Position numbers and translations under genes: made by a program
The notes under the pieces: generated by a model
The model's database searches: none
Seen by the model: the letters and a program-made list of their open reading frames with translations, nothing else
Told to the model about the DNA's origin: nothing
Assembly: GCF_000420485.1 (NCBI RefSeq)
Contig: NZ_ATVA01000017.1
Coordinates: 203,019 to 267,018 of the forward strand
Source of the DNA: Paucidesulfovibrio longus DSM 6739
GTDB lineage: Bacteria; Desulfobacterota; Desulfovibrionia; Desulfovibrionales; Desulfovibrionaceae
Direction of reading: 5' to 3'
Length of the DNA: 64,000 nt
Shown: piece after piece, positions 1-11,650 of the stretch
Layout: the number at the start of each line of letters is the position of its first letter
How positions within the stretch are numbered: the first letter of the stretch is position 1

Positions 1-2987
<2,987 letters not shown>

Positions 2988-3072
2988 GCCCGGTTGCTAT
3001 CATAATCATCGGGAAGATAACAGACTATTATCAGCGCCTGCGGGCCGTTGTTTGCGCAGCCGCGGCGAAGCG

Positions 3073-3642
3073 TCAGCGTCCTCCCGCACCGCCGCCCATG
3101 CCGCGACCGCCGCCGCGACCCTGACCGCCACCGCCGCCTACGCCGCGACCGCCGCCGCCCACGCCGCGCCCCTGGCCGGCTCCCGGGCCGCGTCCACGAC
3201 CCTGGCCCGCGCCGCACGGCCCGCGACCCTGGCCCTGGCCCTGGCTCTGGCTTTGTCCCTGTCCCGAAGCGCCGCTGCCGGAGCCTGCCGCGCGCTGCGC
3301 GCCCGCCGGGGGCGTCTGGGCCTGGCCGGAAGCGAGAAACCGATCCAGCGCGCTGCGCACGCTGCCCTCGGCGCACAGCTCGATGCGCACGTTGCCGCGC
3401 TGGAGCACGTCCTCGGCCTTGGGTCCGACCCGCCCCGTGAGCAGCACCTGCACGCCCGCGTCGGCCACGTGCTGTGCCGCCTGGATTCCCGCTCCCTGGG
3501 CCTGTGAGGCGTTGTCCCCGTTGTCCAGCCAGCGGTGTTCCCCGCTTTCGCTGTCGTAGATCACGAAACCGGAAGCCCGCCCGAAACGCGGGTCCATGGC
3601 GTCCTCCAGGGTTCGTCCCTGGCTGCTGATGGCGATAAGCAT
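3073..3642 (-). CDS. NifX/NafY-family iron-molybdenum cofactor-binding-like protein with Gly/Arg/Gln-rich tail
   Basis: The protein has 189 residues. The first 105 or so match the dinitrogenase Fe-Mo cofactor biosynthesis fold (NifX/NifB C-terminus/MTH1175 type): MLIAISSQG, then DPRFGRASGFVIYD, then repeated alpha/beta elements ending near VRSALDRFL. Proteins of this family without nif genes nearby usually have unknown roles in Fe-S or metal-cluster handling. The last 80 residues are low complexity, made almost only of Gly, Arg, Gln, Ser and Ala. The start at 3642 was preferred to an upstream ATG at 3720 because AGGAGG lies 6 bases before it. The gene stands alone between the sensor kinase and the heptosyltransferase, and no nitrogenase gene is visible. 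Confidence 0.85.
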   Translation of the reverse strand: MLIAISSQGRTLEDAMDPRFGRASGFVIYDSESGEHRWLDNGDNASQAQGAGIQAAQHVADAGVQVLLTGRVGPKAEDVLQRGNVRIELCAEGSVRSALDRFLASGQAQTPPAGAQRAAGSGSGASGQGQSQSQGQGQGRGPCGAGQGRGRGPGAGQGRGVGGGGRGVGGGGGQGRGGGRGMGGGAGGR

Positions 3643-3765
3643 TGCTGCCTCCTTGTTGCGAAACAGGAAGCAACGGGCGTGCCGAAACGCAATCGGCTGA
3701 AATGTACGGGGATCAGGCAAAGGGAAAATCGCTGCGGGCGCGATATGCGCCCATTTTGACCTTGA

Positions 3766-4824
3766 CTACGGAGCGGGCTGCGCCTGAAGGCCGAGCATGG
3801 GCGCAAGATGCTCCCAAACCTGTTCCGGCCGCAGCAGACGCATGCAGTCGTGATGCCCCCTGGGGCACTTTCGCGGGCCATGCAGGCCGCAGGGGCGGCA
3901 GTCCAGCCCGTCCACCTCCAGCACGCGGGCCGTGTCCCCGCGCGGGAAGAAGCCGAGGGAGCGCACCGTGGGGCCGAACAGGGCCAGCGTGGGCACGCGC
4001 TGCACCCAGGCCAGGTGCATGGGGCCGGAATCGTTGGTCAGGTAGGCGTCGAGACGGCGGATGCAGGCCGCCAGGGCGGGCAGGTTCGGCTGCCCCGCGA
4101 GATCGACCACGTTGCCCGCCGCGCCGGAAAGCTCGACCACCCTGGCCGCGTCCGCTTCCTCGCCCGGACCCGCGAACACGGCAACCCCGGCCCCGGCCAG
4201 CGCGGCCCGGCCCGCCACCTCGGCGAAATATTCCACGGGCCACTGCTTGGTGGGCCAGGTGGAGCCGGGATGCAGGCCCAGCAAAGGGCGGCGCAGGCCG
4301 CCGAGCAGCTCCCCGGCGCGGGTTTCGGCCTCGGCGGGCAGGGTCAGCTCCGGCCAGGGAAACGTGCTCGGCTCCGGTTCGAGGTCCAGGGGCCGCAGCA
4401 GCCGCAGCAGCCGCTCCACCTCCTCGAAGTCCCGGAAGCGGCGGTCCACGGTGTGGGTGTAGGCCATGCGGTTGTAAAGCGGGCTGCGGTAGCCGATGCG
4501 CACGGGCGCGCCCGTGGCGAACGAAACCACGGCGCTGCGCAGGCTGGCGTGGGGGGAGATCCAGAGGTCGAAACCGCGCCCGGCCAGTTCGCGTCCGAAC
4601 GACCAGGCCGCGCCCAGGCCCTTTTGCGCGCCCCGCTTGTAAAAGCCCGTCACCGAGGCGAGCCCCTCCTGCGCGGCGAAAAGCCCTTCCAGGCCGCCGC
4701 GCACGAAAAAGTGCAGCCCCGCGTCCGGAAACGCGAGGTTCAAGGCCCGGAGCAGGGGCAGGGTCAGCACGGCGTCGCCCAGGAACGCGGTCTGCCAGAC
4801 GCCTATCTTGCGGAATTCACGCAT
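3766..4824 (-). CDS. Glycosyltransferase family 9 (LPS heptosyltransferase-like)
   Basis: A 352-residue cytoplasmic glycosyltransferase of the ADP-heptose:LPS heptosyltransferase family (GT9), expected to add heptose to the inner core of lipopolysaccharide at the inner membrane. Diagnostic features are the N-terminal TAFLGDAVLTLPLLRAL nucleotide-sugar fold, the LGLHPGSTWPTKQWPVEYF segment after the domain boundary, and the C-terminal YLTNDSGPMHLAW motif. The C-terminus is Cys/His-rich (CRPCGLHGPRKCPRGHHDC), as in many RfaF-type enzymes. Length is normal. It is not next to other LPS genes, so heptosyltransferase I and II cannot be told apart from context. Confidence 0.88.
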   Translation of the reverse strand: MREFRKIGVWQTAFLGDAVLTLPLLRALNLAFPDAGLHFFVRGGLEGLFAAQEGLASVTGFYKRGAQKGLGAAWSFGRELAGRGFDLWISPHASLRSAVVSFATGAPVRIGYRSPLYNRMAYTHTVDRRFRDFEEVERLLRLLRPLDLEPEPSTFPWPELTLPAEAETRAGELLGGLRRPLLGLHPGSTWPTKQWPVEYFAEVAGRAALAGAGVAVFAGPGEEADAARVVELSGAAGNVVDLAGQPNLPALAACIRRLDAYLTNDSGPMHLAWVQRVPTLALFGPTVRSLGFFPRGDTARVLEVDGLDCRPCGLHGPRKCPRGHHDCMRLLRPEQVWEHLAPMLGLQAQPAP

Positions 4825-5038
4825 GTCGCAAATCCCTTACCCGCTGCGCGCGCCGCTGACAACAGCTTCGCCGCGCGGACCGCGTCCGACGCCTTGCGCC
4901 CGGCTTCCCCGGCTTCCGGTCCGATTCCGTGAAGACTTGAAATGCCTCGACAAGGCGAATACAAGGCAGGCAGAGGGCGTCGCCCCGAAGCGGCCCGCCG
5001 ATACCGGATCAACTTTTGCCGGAAACGGAGGAATTTCC

Positions 5039-5278
5039 ATGAAATACATCATGTTCGAAGATTTTTCTGGCGATCCCGTGCCTGTGATCTTTCCCCGGCG
5101 CATCGACTTTGCCGAGCTGCGCGAGCAGATTCCCTACCCCACCGTGCTTTCGGCAGGCTACGTGCAGCTGCGCGGAACGGATTTCGCCTGCCACGGCGAG
5201 GCCAGAGGCCTGTATGCCGAAGCCCGGCCCGAGGACGCGGCCATCATCTCGGAACGCTTCACCAACCCCGAAGAATAG
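5039..5278 (+). CDS. Small conserved hypothetical protein (79 aa)
   Basis: I do not recognise a domain in this 79-residue acidic, soluble protein. The start at 5039 is supported by GGAGG seven bases upstream, and a strong intrinsic terminator lies 36 bases after the stop, so it looks like a self-contained transcription unit. The protein starts MKYIMFEDFSGDPVPVIFP and holds a single Cys-His pair (FACHGEARGLYAE). No signal peptide or membrane segment is seen. The neighbouring heptosyltransferase is divergent and the kinase downstream is convergent, so context does not suggest a function. Confidence 0.75.
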   Translation: MKYIMFEDFSGDPVPVIFPRRIDFAELREQIPYPTVLSAGYVQLRGTDFACHGEARGLYAEARPEDAAIISERFTNPEE

Positions 5279-5314
5279 CTCCGGGCCGCGCCTGACGCGG
5301 CCACAGGACACCGA

Positions 5315-5356
5315 AACCCGGATTCCCGCGCGTTCGTGCGGGAGTCCGGGTTTTTT
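5315..5356 (+). terminator. Intrinsic terminator of the 79-aa gene
   Basis: Two GC-rich arms, AACCCGGA..CCCGC and GCGGG..TCCGGGTT, flank a seven-base loop and are followed by a run of six T. It ends the + strand unit and lies 35 bases before the stop of the convergent kinase gene. Confidence 0.88.
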
Positions 5357-5390
5357 CCAGGCGCGCCGACAGCGCCGTGCCGCACCGCCG

Positions 5391-7580
5391 TCAGTGGTCC
5401 GGCAGCTCCACGACGAACTGCGCGCCGCCTTCGGGCCGCGAGGAAGCGTTGACCACGCCGCGATGGTCGCCCACCACGGCCCGGACAATGGTCAGGCCCA
5501 GGCCCGTGCCGCCCTTCTTGCGCGAAAAATACGGCTCGAACAGGCGCGAGGCTTCCTCCTTGGACAGGCCCGGCCCGTTGTCGCGCACGGCGATGACGAT
5601 CTTGCCCCGCTCGGCGTCGCGCCGGGCGGCCACTTCCACCTCGCCGCCCTCGCGCCCGTTCAGGGCTTCCGCCGCGTTGGTCAGCAGGTTGATGAAGACC
5701 CTGCGCAGGGCTTCGCGGTCGAAGGGAAAGGCCGGAAGGTCGGCTTCCGCGTCCAGACGCCACTGCACGCTTCGGTGCGTGTTGGCGAACATGCTCACGA
5801 CCTCCTCCAGGAGCGGAGCCAGGACGTCGGGCCGGGGCTGGACCTCCGGAAGCTTGGCATAGGCCGAGAACTGCGTGACCATCTGCTGGATGCGCTCCAC
5901 CTGCTTGACGATCAGCTCGGTGCACTCCTGGAAGGTCTTGTCCTGGTGCTCCTCGCCGTAGCGGCGCTGGAGCCGCTGGGCCGAAAGCTTGATGGGCGTG
6001 AGCGGGTTCTTGATCTCGTGGGCGATGCGCCGGGCCACCTCGCGCCAGGCCGCCATGCGCTGGACCTTTTCCAGCTCGGTGATGTCCTCGAACACGGCCA
6101 CGATGCCGTAGGCCTCGCCGTCCTTGGCGCGCAGGGACACCACGTTGACGAAGAACTTGGCCGTCTTGGAGCGGACCGGAATCTCGAGCTGGCGCTGCCA
6201 CTGGGACTGGGGATCCTGGACCATCTGCTCGCGGGCCTCGCGCAGCATCTCCGCGAATTCGCCCTGCAGGAACATCAGCGGCTTTCTGCCGATGATCTCC
6301 CTCGAGACCAGGCTGAGCATGTCCTCGGCCGCGCGGTTCATGGTTCCGACCCGGCCCTCGTGGTCCATGGTCACCACGCCGGAGGTGATGTTGTCGAGCA
6401 CGGCCTCGATGTAGCGGCCGCGCCGTTCCAGCTCGCGGTTCTGCTGGGCGAGGCGGCGGTTGTAGGTGTCCAGCCGGGCGCGGCTCTCGCGCAGGTCTTC
6501 GGTCATGCCGTTGAACGATTTGACCAGAAAGCCCAGCTCGTCGTCCGAGGGGTCTTCCAGCTTCACGGAAAGATCGCCGCGCGCCACGCGTTCCGTGCCC
6601 GCGGCCAGGGCCTGGATGGGCGCGGACAGCTCCTTGGCCAGCCGGAACCCGAACCAGATCGCGCCGAGGATGATCAGCGAGGTCATCACGCCGAGAGTCA
6701 TGTACAGGGTCGTCTTCCAGGGGCTCTTGAGCGTCTTCAGCTTCTGGTATTCGTTGAGTCCGTTGATGACCTGGCGCAGCTTCTCGTGCACGTCCCAGCC
6801 GAGCTGGTCCGCGACCACGATGTAGCCCGTCTCGCCGTCGTCCACGGGCCGGAAGACCACGACGTGGTCCACGCCGCCGCCCTTGAGCAGGAAGGCCGAG
6901 CCGGGATTCTCGCGGTATTGCCGGGCGAGCTGCCCCTCCACCGAGGACCAGGCCCGGCTGATGCGCTCGTTGCGGAAGACCGTGAGCCAGGTGCCGTCGG
7001 GCTTGGCCACGCCGAGCAGGCTCACGCCCCATTCCTCGCCCTTCTCCCGGCAGAATTCGTCCATGCCCTTGCCGCCCCAGCGGAAGGACTTGCCGCGCAG
7101 GAGCGTTTCCAGGGTGGCGGCCTGCCTGTCCAGGCGGTCCTCCATGACCCGGTAGAACGTCTCCGAAAGGTTCAGGGAGTGTTCCATGCTGTCCTCGACC
7201 TGGACCTTGAACCAGTAGTCCACCGAGGTCTGCACGAACTTCACCGAGACCATGAACATGAGCAGGGTGGGGATCAGCGAGAGGGAAACGAAGGCCACCA
7301 CGAGGCGCGTGCGCAGCCGCGAGCCGAGCACCCGGCGGCGGCGCTCCAGCAGGAGCTTGACCGCGTTGCGGGTGACGATGAAGAGCACCAGCAGGAGCAG
7401 GATGAAATTGACGTTGAACAGGCCGAGAAAAAGATAGGAATCCACGGCCAGATACTTGAGCTGGACCCAGGTGAGCACGCCGATGAGCGCGAAACAGGTC
7501 AGGGCGATGGCCAGCTCTCGCCGGCGGCGCTTGCGCTCCTTCTCCTGCGGCGCGCCCACGGGAATGGATTGCTCTTCCAT
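5391..7580 (-). CDS. NtrY-like membrane sensor histidine kinase
   Basis: A 729-residue histidine kinase. Two N-terminal hydrophobic segments (about 22-70) and a third at 92-115 precede an extracytoplasmic region of about 175 residues. A further membrane segment near 293-311 leads into HAMP (about 312-366), PAS (about 385-500), HisKA with H521 in RIAHEIKNPLTPIKLS, and an HATPase_c domain (DNGPGL, GGTGLGL). The KNPLTPIKLSAQRL sequence and the multi-TM front are characteristic of NtrY, the kinase of NtrY/NtrX nitrogen or redox systems. No NtrX-type regulator is adjacent, so the partner must be elsewhere. The ATG at 7580 was chosen for the Lys/Arg-rich cytoplasmic start; its ribosome-binding site is weak. 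Confidence 0.9.
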   Translation of the reverse strand: MEEQSIPVGAPQEKERKRRRRELAIALTCFALIGVLTWVQLKYLAVDSYLFLGLFNVNFILLLLVLFIVTRNAVKLLLERRRRVLGSRLRTRLVVAFVSLSLIPTLLMFMVSVKFVQTSVDYWFKVQVEDSMEHSLNLSETFYRVMEDRLDRQAATLETLLRGKSFRWGGKGMDEFCREKGEEWGVSLLGVAKPDGTWLTVFRNERISRAWSSVEGQLARQYRENPGSAFLLKGGGVDHVVVFRPVDDGETGYIVVADQLGWDVHEKLRQVINGLNEYQKLKTLKSPWKTTLYMTLGVMTSLIILGAIWFGFRLAKELSAPIQALAAGTERVARGDLSVKLEDPSDDELGFLVKSFNGMTEDLRESRARLDTYNRRLAQQNRELERRGRYIEAVLDNITSGVVTMDHEGRVGTMNRAAEDMLSLVSREIIGRKPLMFLQGEFAEMLREAREQMVQDPQSQWQRQLEIPVRSKTAKFFVNVVSLRAKDGEAYGIVAVFEDITELEKVQRMAAWREVARRIAHEIKNPLTPIKLSAQRLQRRYGEEHQDKTFQECTELIVKQVERIQQMVTQFSAYAKLPEVQPRPDVLAPLLEEVVSMFANTHRSVQWRLDAEADLPAFPFDREALRRVFINLLTNAAEALNGREGGEVEVAARRDAERGKIVIAVRDNGPGLSKEEASRLFEPYFSRKKGGTGLGLTIVRAVVGDHRGVVNASSRPEGGAQFVVELPDH

Positions 7581-7743
7581 GCCGGATGCGTACCAGCAGC
7601 AAGGCCCGAATACAAGCGCGCAGGCATGCCCATCCGCACAACCCGGATTCGCCCCTGGTGACAAACCAGCGCAAAGCACTTACTGTCTTTGCTCCGGCAA
7701 GGCGTTCCATTCCGGGCCGGAAATATCCGCAAGAGAGACGCAC

Positions 7744-10152
7744 ATGACCACCAAGCCGAAAACCCTGGACGCCCGCATGCTTCGCGCCGTCCTCGACCCT
7801 GATAGAATCCCCTACGCCGACAGCCGCGAGATTCCCTCGGGCAACGGCTATTCCCGCTTCCAGCCCCGCGCCATCCAGGCCCTGGAGCTGGCCCTGCGCA
7901 TCAAGGGCAACGAATACAACATCTACGTCGCGGGCGACTCGAACATGGGCCGCACCTACTTCGTGCGCAACCATCTCAAGCCCGCGGCCAGGAAGGCGTC
8001 CACCCCGCCGGACTGGATCTACCTGCACAACTTCGAGAACGCGGACCGGCCCGTGGCCGTGCGCCTGCCCGCGGGCCAGGGGCGGGCCTTCAAGAACGCC
8101 ATGTCCAAGGCCCTGACCGCCATCCGCGCGGACCTTCCCGCCTATTTCGACCGCGACAGCTACCACAAGCGCCATGAGACGCTCTTCAAAAGCCACAACC
8201 AGCGCCGCGAAGACCTCTTCGCCAAGATGGAAGAGGCGGCCAAGGCCAAGCAGTTCCGGCTGGAGATGGACGAGGCCGGGGGCCTGACCCTCTCGCCCAT
8301 GGTGGACGGCGAAGCCATCGACGACAAGGCCTTCGAGCAGCTGCCCAAAAAGGAGCGCACAAGGCTCAAGCGCGAGGGCGACGTGCTGCTCTCGGACATC
8401 GGCACCTTCCTGCGCCAGATCAACCAGAGCGAGAAGGGCCTCAAGCGCGAGGAGCTGGAACTCCAGCGCACCATCGCCCGCGAGGCCCTGGCCGAGAATT
8501 TCCAGCCCCTGGTGGAGCGCTTCGGCTCCCATGAAAAGCTCGCCGCCTACATCAAGGACGCCGAGGAATATCTCGTCGAGAACGTGGACCTCTTCCTGCC
8601 CAGGGACGGCCAGGCCAATCTCACGGCCGCCCAGAACGAGAGCAACGTGGACGACCACTTCTCGCGCTTCGACGTGAACCTCTTCGTGGACAACAGCCGC
8701 ACCGAGGGCGCGCCCATCATCGTGGAGGACCATCCCACGAACTTCAACCTCCTGGGCAGCATCGAGCGCGAGGCCGAACTCGGCGCGCTCTACACGGACC
8801 ACACCCTGATCCGGCCCGGCAGCCTGCACAAGGCCAACCACGGCTTCCTGATCCTGAACACCGAGGATCTGCTCTCCAGCCCGTCCTCCTGGGAGGGGCT
8901 GCTGCGCGCCCTGCGCGCCGGGCGCTCGCGCATCGAGGATCCCGTGGACCAGGAGCAGGTGCGCACCCGGACCATCGAGCCGGAAACCATTCCCCTGGAC
9001 CTCAAGATCGTGCTCATCGGCACGGACGAGAACTACGAGGCCCTGCTCTACCACGACGACCGCTTCCAGAAGTATTTCAAGCTCAAGGCCCACATGCAGT
9101 CCACGGCCCCGCGCACCATGCCCAACATCCGCCACTACCTCGCGGTCATCGGCAGGATCGTGCGCGAAAGCGGGCTGCTGCCCTTCGACCGTTCGGCCCT
9201 GGCCGGACTGGTGGACTTCTCCTCCCGGCTGGTGGAAGACCAGAAAAAACTCTCCCTGCACTTCCCCCTCGTGCGCGAGCGCATGATCGAGGCCTCGGCC
9301 CTGGCCGAGATGGACGGCAAGGACATGGTCGGCGCGGACCACCTCCGCGAGGCCGTGGGCACCCGCGACTTCCGCTCCAACCTCTTCGAAGAGGAATACA
9401 TGGGCGACTACGAGCGGGAGGTCATCAAGGTGGCCACCACGGGCGAGGCCGTGGGCCGCTGCAACGGCCTCTCCGTGACGCTCTTCGGCGACTACGAGTT
9501 CGGCCTGCCGCACCAGATCTCCTGCACCGTGGGCGTGGGCCACGGCGGCATCCTCGACCTGGAACGCGAGGCGCAGCTCGGCGGGCCGATCCACACCAAG
9601 GGCATGATGATCCTCAAGAGCTACCTGCTCAACCTCTTCGCCCAGGACAAGCCCACGGTCATGACCGGCAGCCTCTGCTTCGAGCAGAGCTACGCCGGCA
9701 TCGAGGGCGACTCCGCCTCGGGCGCGGAGCTGGCCGCGCTGCTTTCCGCCCTTTCCGGCGTGCCCATCAACCTCTCCTTCGCCTTCACGGGCGCGGTGAG
9801 CCAGTCCGGCCAGATCATGGCCGTGGGCGGCGTCAACCGGAAGATCGAAGGCTTCTACGAAGTCTGCCGACGCCACGGCCTCACGGGCCGCCAGGGCGTG
9901 ATCTTTCCCAGGGACAACGCCGTGAACCTGATGCTGCGCGACGACGTGGTCCGCGCCGTGGAAGAGGGCAAGTTCTTCATCCATCCGGTCAGCAGCGTGG
10001 AGGAGGCCATGGGCATCCTCACCGGGCTTCCCGCCGGAAAAAAGGGCAAGGACGGGCGGTTCCCCACGGGCACGCTCTATCGCCGCGTGGACGACCGCCT
10101 GGCCGAACTGGCCCGCCTGGCCAGCGAATACGGCCGGGGCGCCTCCTCTTGA
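7744..10152 (+). CDS. Lon-like ATP-dependent protease (AAA_32/Lon_C family)
   Basis: An 802-residue cytosolic protease of the LonB/YcbZ-like family. The proteolytic domain is at the C-terminus, with catalytic Ser657 in EGDSASGAEL and Lys700 in GGVNRKIEGF. The 43-residue spacing equals that of the Ser-Lys dyad in E. coli Lon. The N-terminal part contains VAGDSNMGRTYFVRNHL where a Walker A loop is expected, but with GRT in place of GKT, and a long charged helical region (about residues 150-280) inserted in the AAA fold. The Lon N-terminal substrate domain is absent, as usual for the family. The start follows AGAGA by six bases. The gene is divergent from the NtrY-like kinase. The role is presumably protein quality control. 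Confidence 0.9.
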   Translation: MTTKPKTLDARMLRAVLDPDRIPYADSREIPSGNGYSRFQPRAIQALELALRIKGNEYNIYVAGDSNMGRTYFVRNHLKPAARKASTPPDWIYLHNFENADRPVAVRLPAGQGRAFKNAMSKALTAIRADLPAYFDRDSYHKRHETLFKSHNQRREDLFAKMEEAAKAKQFRLEMDEAGGLTLSPMVDGEAIDDKAFEQLPKKERTRLKREGDVLLSDIGTFLRQINQSEKGLKREELELQRTIAREALAENFQPLVERFGSHEKLAAYIKDAEEYLVENVDLFLPRDGQANLTAAQNESNVDDHFSRFDVNLFVDNSRTEGAPIIVEDHPTNFNLLGSIEREAELGALYTDHTLIRPGSLHKANHGFLILNTEDLLSSPSSWEGLLRALRAGRSRIEDPVDQEQVRTRTIEPETIPLDLKIVLIGTDENYEALLYHDDRFQKYFKLKAHMQSTAPRTMPNIRHYLAVIGRIVRESGLLPFDRSALAGLVDFSSRLVEDQKKLSLHFPLVRERMIEASALAEMDGKDMVGADHLREAVGTRDFRSNLFEEEYMGDYEREVIKVATTGEAVGRCNGLSVTLFGDYEFGLPHQISCTVGVGHGGILDLEREAQLGGPIHTKGMMILKSYLLNLFAQDKPTVMTGSLCFEQSYAGIEGDSASGAELAALLSALSGVPINLSFAFTGAVSQSGQIMAVGGVNRKIEGFYEVCRRHGLTGRQGVIFPRDNAVNLMLRDDVVRAVEEGKFFIHPVSSVEEAMGILTGLPAGKKGKDGRFPTGTLYRRVDDRLAELARLASEYGRGASS

Positions 10153-10246
10153 TCCGGCCCCGCCCGCGCGGCGGCGTCCCGCCTCGCTGGCGGAATCCAT
10201 TGATGTCGGCATGAATATGTCGTATTGATGGAGGTCGGAGGGTGTA

Positions 10247-11011
10247 ATGTCCAAGGCGTGGATCATGGCCAAGCGTCCCGAGTTCGTCCGGGACATGTTC
10301 CGGAACTTCTGCCAGGCCTGCGGGTTTCTCGACGAGCAGTTCGAGCGCTACGACCGTGTCGGCAGCGTGGATTTCGAACAGCTGCGGGATCTCATCGGCG
10401 AGGAGAGCTTCAAGGGGCTTCTCTGGCGGCTCAAGGACACGGCGCACCACGTCTTCCGCAACGACCCGGACGACCCCATCGAGGGCCGCTTCCTGGATTG
10501 GGGCATGGGCTACATCTTCCACGAATGCATCAAGCTCAAGGAGGACAGCTACCAGCAGCTGACCTACGCGCCGTGGCTGCGCGAGATGGCCGTGGAAGGG
10601 GCGAGCGGACAGGATGTGGCCGGGCAGCTTTTGAACCTGCCGGGCCAGACCGAAGAGTCCATGCGCCGCGAGATCGCACGCATCAGAGTCATTCTCGATC
10701 AATGCAAGCGTCTGCTTCCCGTGTATCTTTCGCGCCACAGCGACAATGCGCTGCTCGCAAGACTCATTTTCGCACAAAGCGACATGGTCCGGGGCGTCTT
10801 CGGTGAACTGTATGACGACCTGATCGACGGCATTTATGCTGGACAGGCATGGATGCTTTACGTTCTCGCGTCGCGCAGTCTGCGGCTCGGCGGCTGGATG
10901 GACCAGGCGCGCGAGGCCGTTACGGAGGCGTATAAAATAAAACCGGACGAGAAAATTGTCTTGCAGGAAAAAAAAATTATTGATAATTGGTCCCTTAGGA
11001 TTGAAAGTTGA
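10247..11011 (+). CDS. Conserved hypothetical alpha-helical protein (254 aa)
   Basis: I do not recognise a named domain. The 254-residue protein appears soluble and almost wholly helical, with two Cys near the N-terminus (NFCQACGF) and HECIKLKEDSYQQL mid-protein. The last third (GWMDQAREAVTEAYKIKPDEKIVL) resembles a TPR-like helix pair. A good GGAGG ribosome-binding site precedes the ATG. The next gene, a LysM lipoprotein, starts 55 bases downstream on the same strand, so the two may be co-transcribed. Base composition drops towards its 3' end, where the DNA is A-rich. Confidence 0.75.
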   Translation: MSKAWIMAKRPEFVRDMFRNFCQACGFLDEQFERYDRVGSVDFEQLRDLIGEESFKGLLWRLKDTAHHVFRNDPDDPIEGRFLDWGMGYIFHECIKLKEDSYQQLTYAPWLREMAVEGASGQDVAGQLLNLPGQTEESMRREIARIRVILDQCKRLLPVYLSRHSDNALLARLIFAQSDMVRGVFGELYDDLIDGIYAGQAWMLYVLASRSLRLGGWMDQAREAVTEAYKIKPDEKIVLQEKKIIDNWSLRIES

Positions 11012-11066
11012 CCTTTACCCGTATGTGCAAGGCTGTAATTTCTTTACCCAATTGAGGAGGCGTACA

Positions 11067-11519
11067 ATGAAGAAAATTATTCTGCTCGCGGTCGCCCTGA
11101 GCCTCGTCTTTGCCCTGGGCTGCTCCAAAAAGGTGAAAACCGAGCCGGAGACCGTGGTTGTCAAGGAACAGACGATGGACAAGGTTCTCACCCCCATGCA
11201 GCGCTACGAGGAAGACTATGCCAAGCTTCCCACCAGCCACAGCGTGACCAAGGGCGAGTGCCTCTGGTGGATCGCCGAGTACAAGCAGATCTACAACGAT
11301 CCGTTCATGTGGCCCCTGATCTACAAGGCCAACCGTGACCAGATCAAGAACCCGGATCTGATCTACCCCGGCCAGAACTTCTCCGTGCCCCGCGACTTCT
11401 CCCTGGACGAAGTCAAGGAAGGACGCAAGGCCGCCGGCGCTCCGTGGAAGGCTCTCGAGCCCGCCGCCGATGCCGTCATCCCGGCCCAGATGCGCGCCAA
11501 CCTCGGCTACAGCTTCTAA
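11067..11519 (+). CDS. LysM-domain lipoprotein
   Basis: A 150-residue envelope lipoprotein. A signal peptide ends in the lipobox FALGC (Cys20), so the mature protein should be lipid-anchored. A single LysM peptidoglycan-binding domain follows, from about [20 protein letters not shown] to [13 protein letters not shown]. The start is fixed by GAGGAGG at 11054-11060. An intrinsic terminator follows the stop. It probably links the membrane to peptidoglycan, as other small LysM lipoproteins do; the exact job is not known. The Trp-rich LysM ([23 protein letters not shown]) is typical of deltaproteobacterial versions. Confidence 0.9.
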   Translation: MKKIILLAVALSLVFALGCSKKVKTEPETVVVKEQTMDKVLTPMQRYEEDYAKLPTSHSVTKGECLWWIAEYKQIYNDPFMWPLIYKANRDQIKNPDLIYPGQNFSVPRDFSLDEVKEGRKAAGAPWKALEPAADAVIPAQMRANLGYSF

Positions 11520-11550
11520 TAAGCGGCCGAAGCCATACGCAGCTATACGG

Positions 11551-11582
11551 GGCGCCTCCTTCGGGGGGCGCCTTTAATTTTT
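11551..11582 (+). terminator. Intrinsic terminator with UUCG tetraloop
   Basis: Nine-base-pair stem GGCGCCTCC / GGGGGCGCC (one G-U pair) closed by a TTCG loop and followed by a T-rich tail. It terminates the LysM lipoprotein unit before the K+ channel gene. Confidence 0.88.
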
Positions 11583-11650
11583 CCCCAAGCCCCGCATTGA
11601 CACCCCTCCCCCCTCTGCTATTCTCCAGTTACATAATGGAGAGGCCTTAC

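Noticed and set aside
5158..10296. A 1712-codon open frame on the minus strand
   Set aside because: It runs antisense through the Lon-like protease and out of frame through the NtrY-like kinase. It shows the compositional bias of GC-rich shadow frames.
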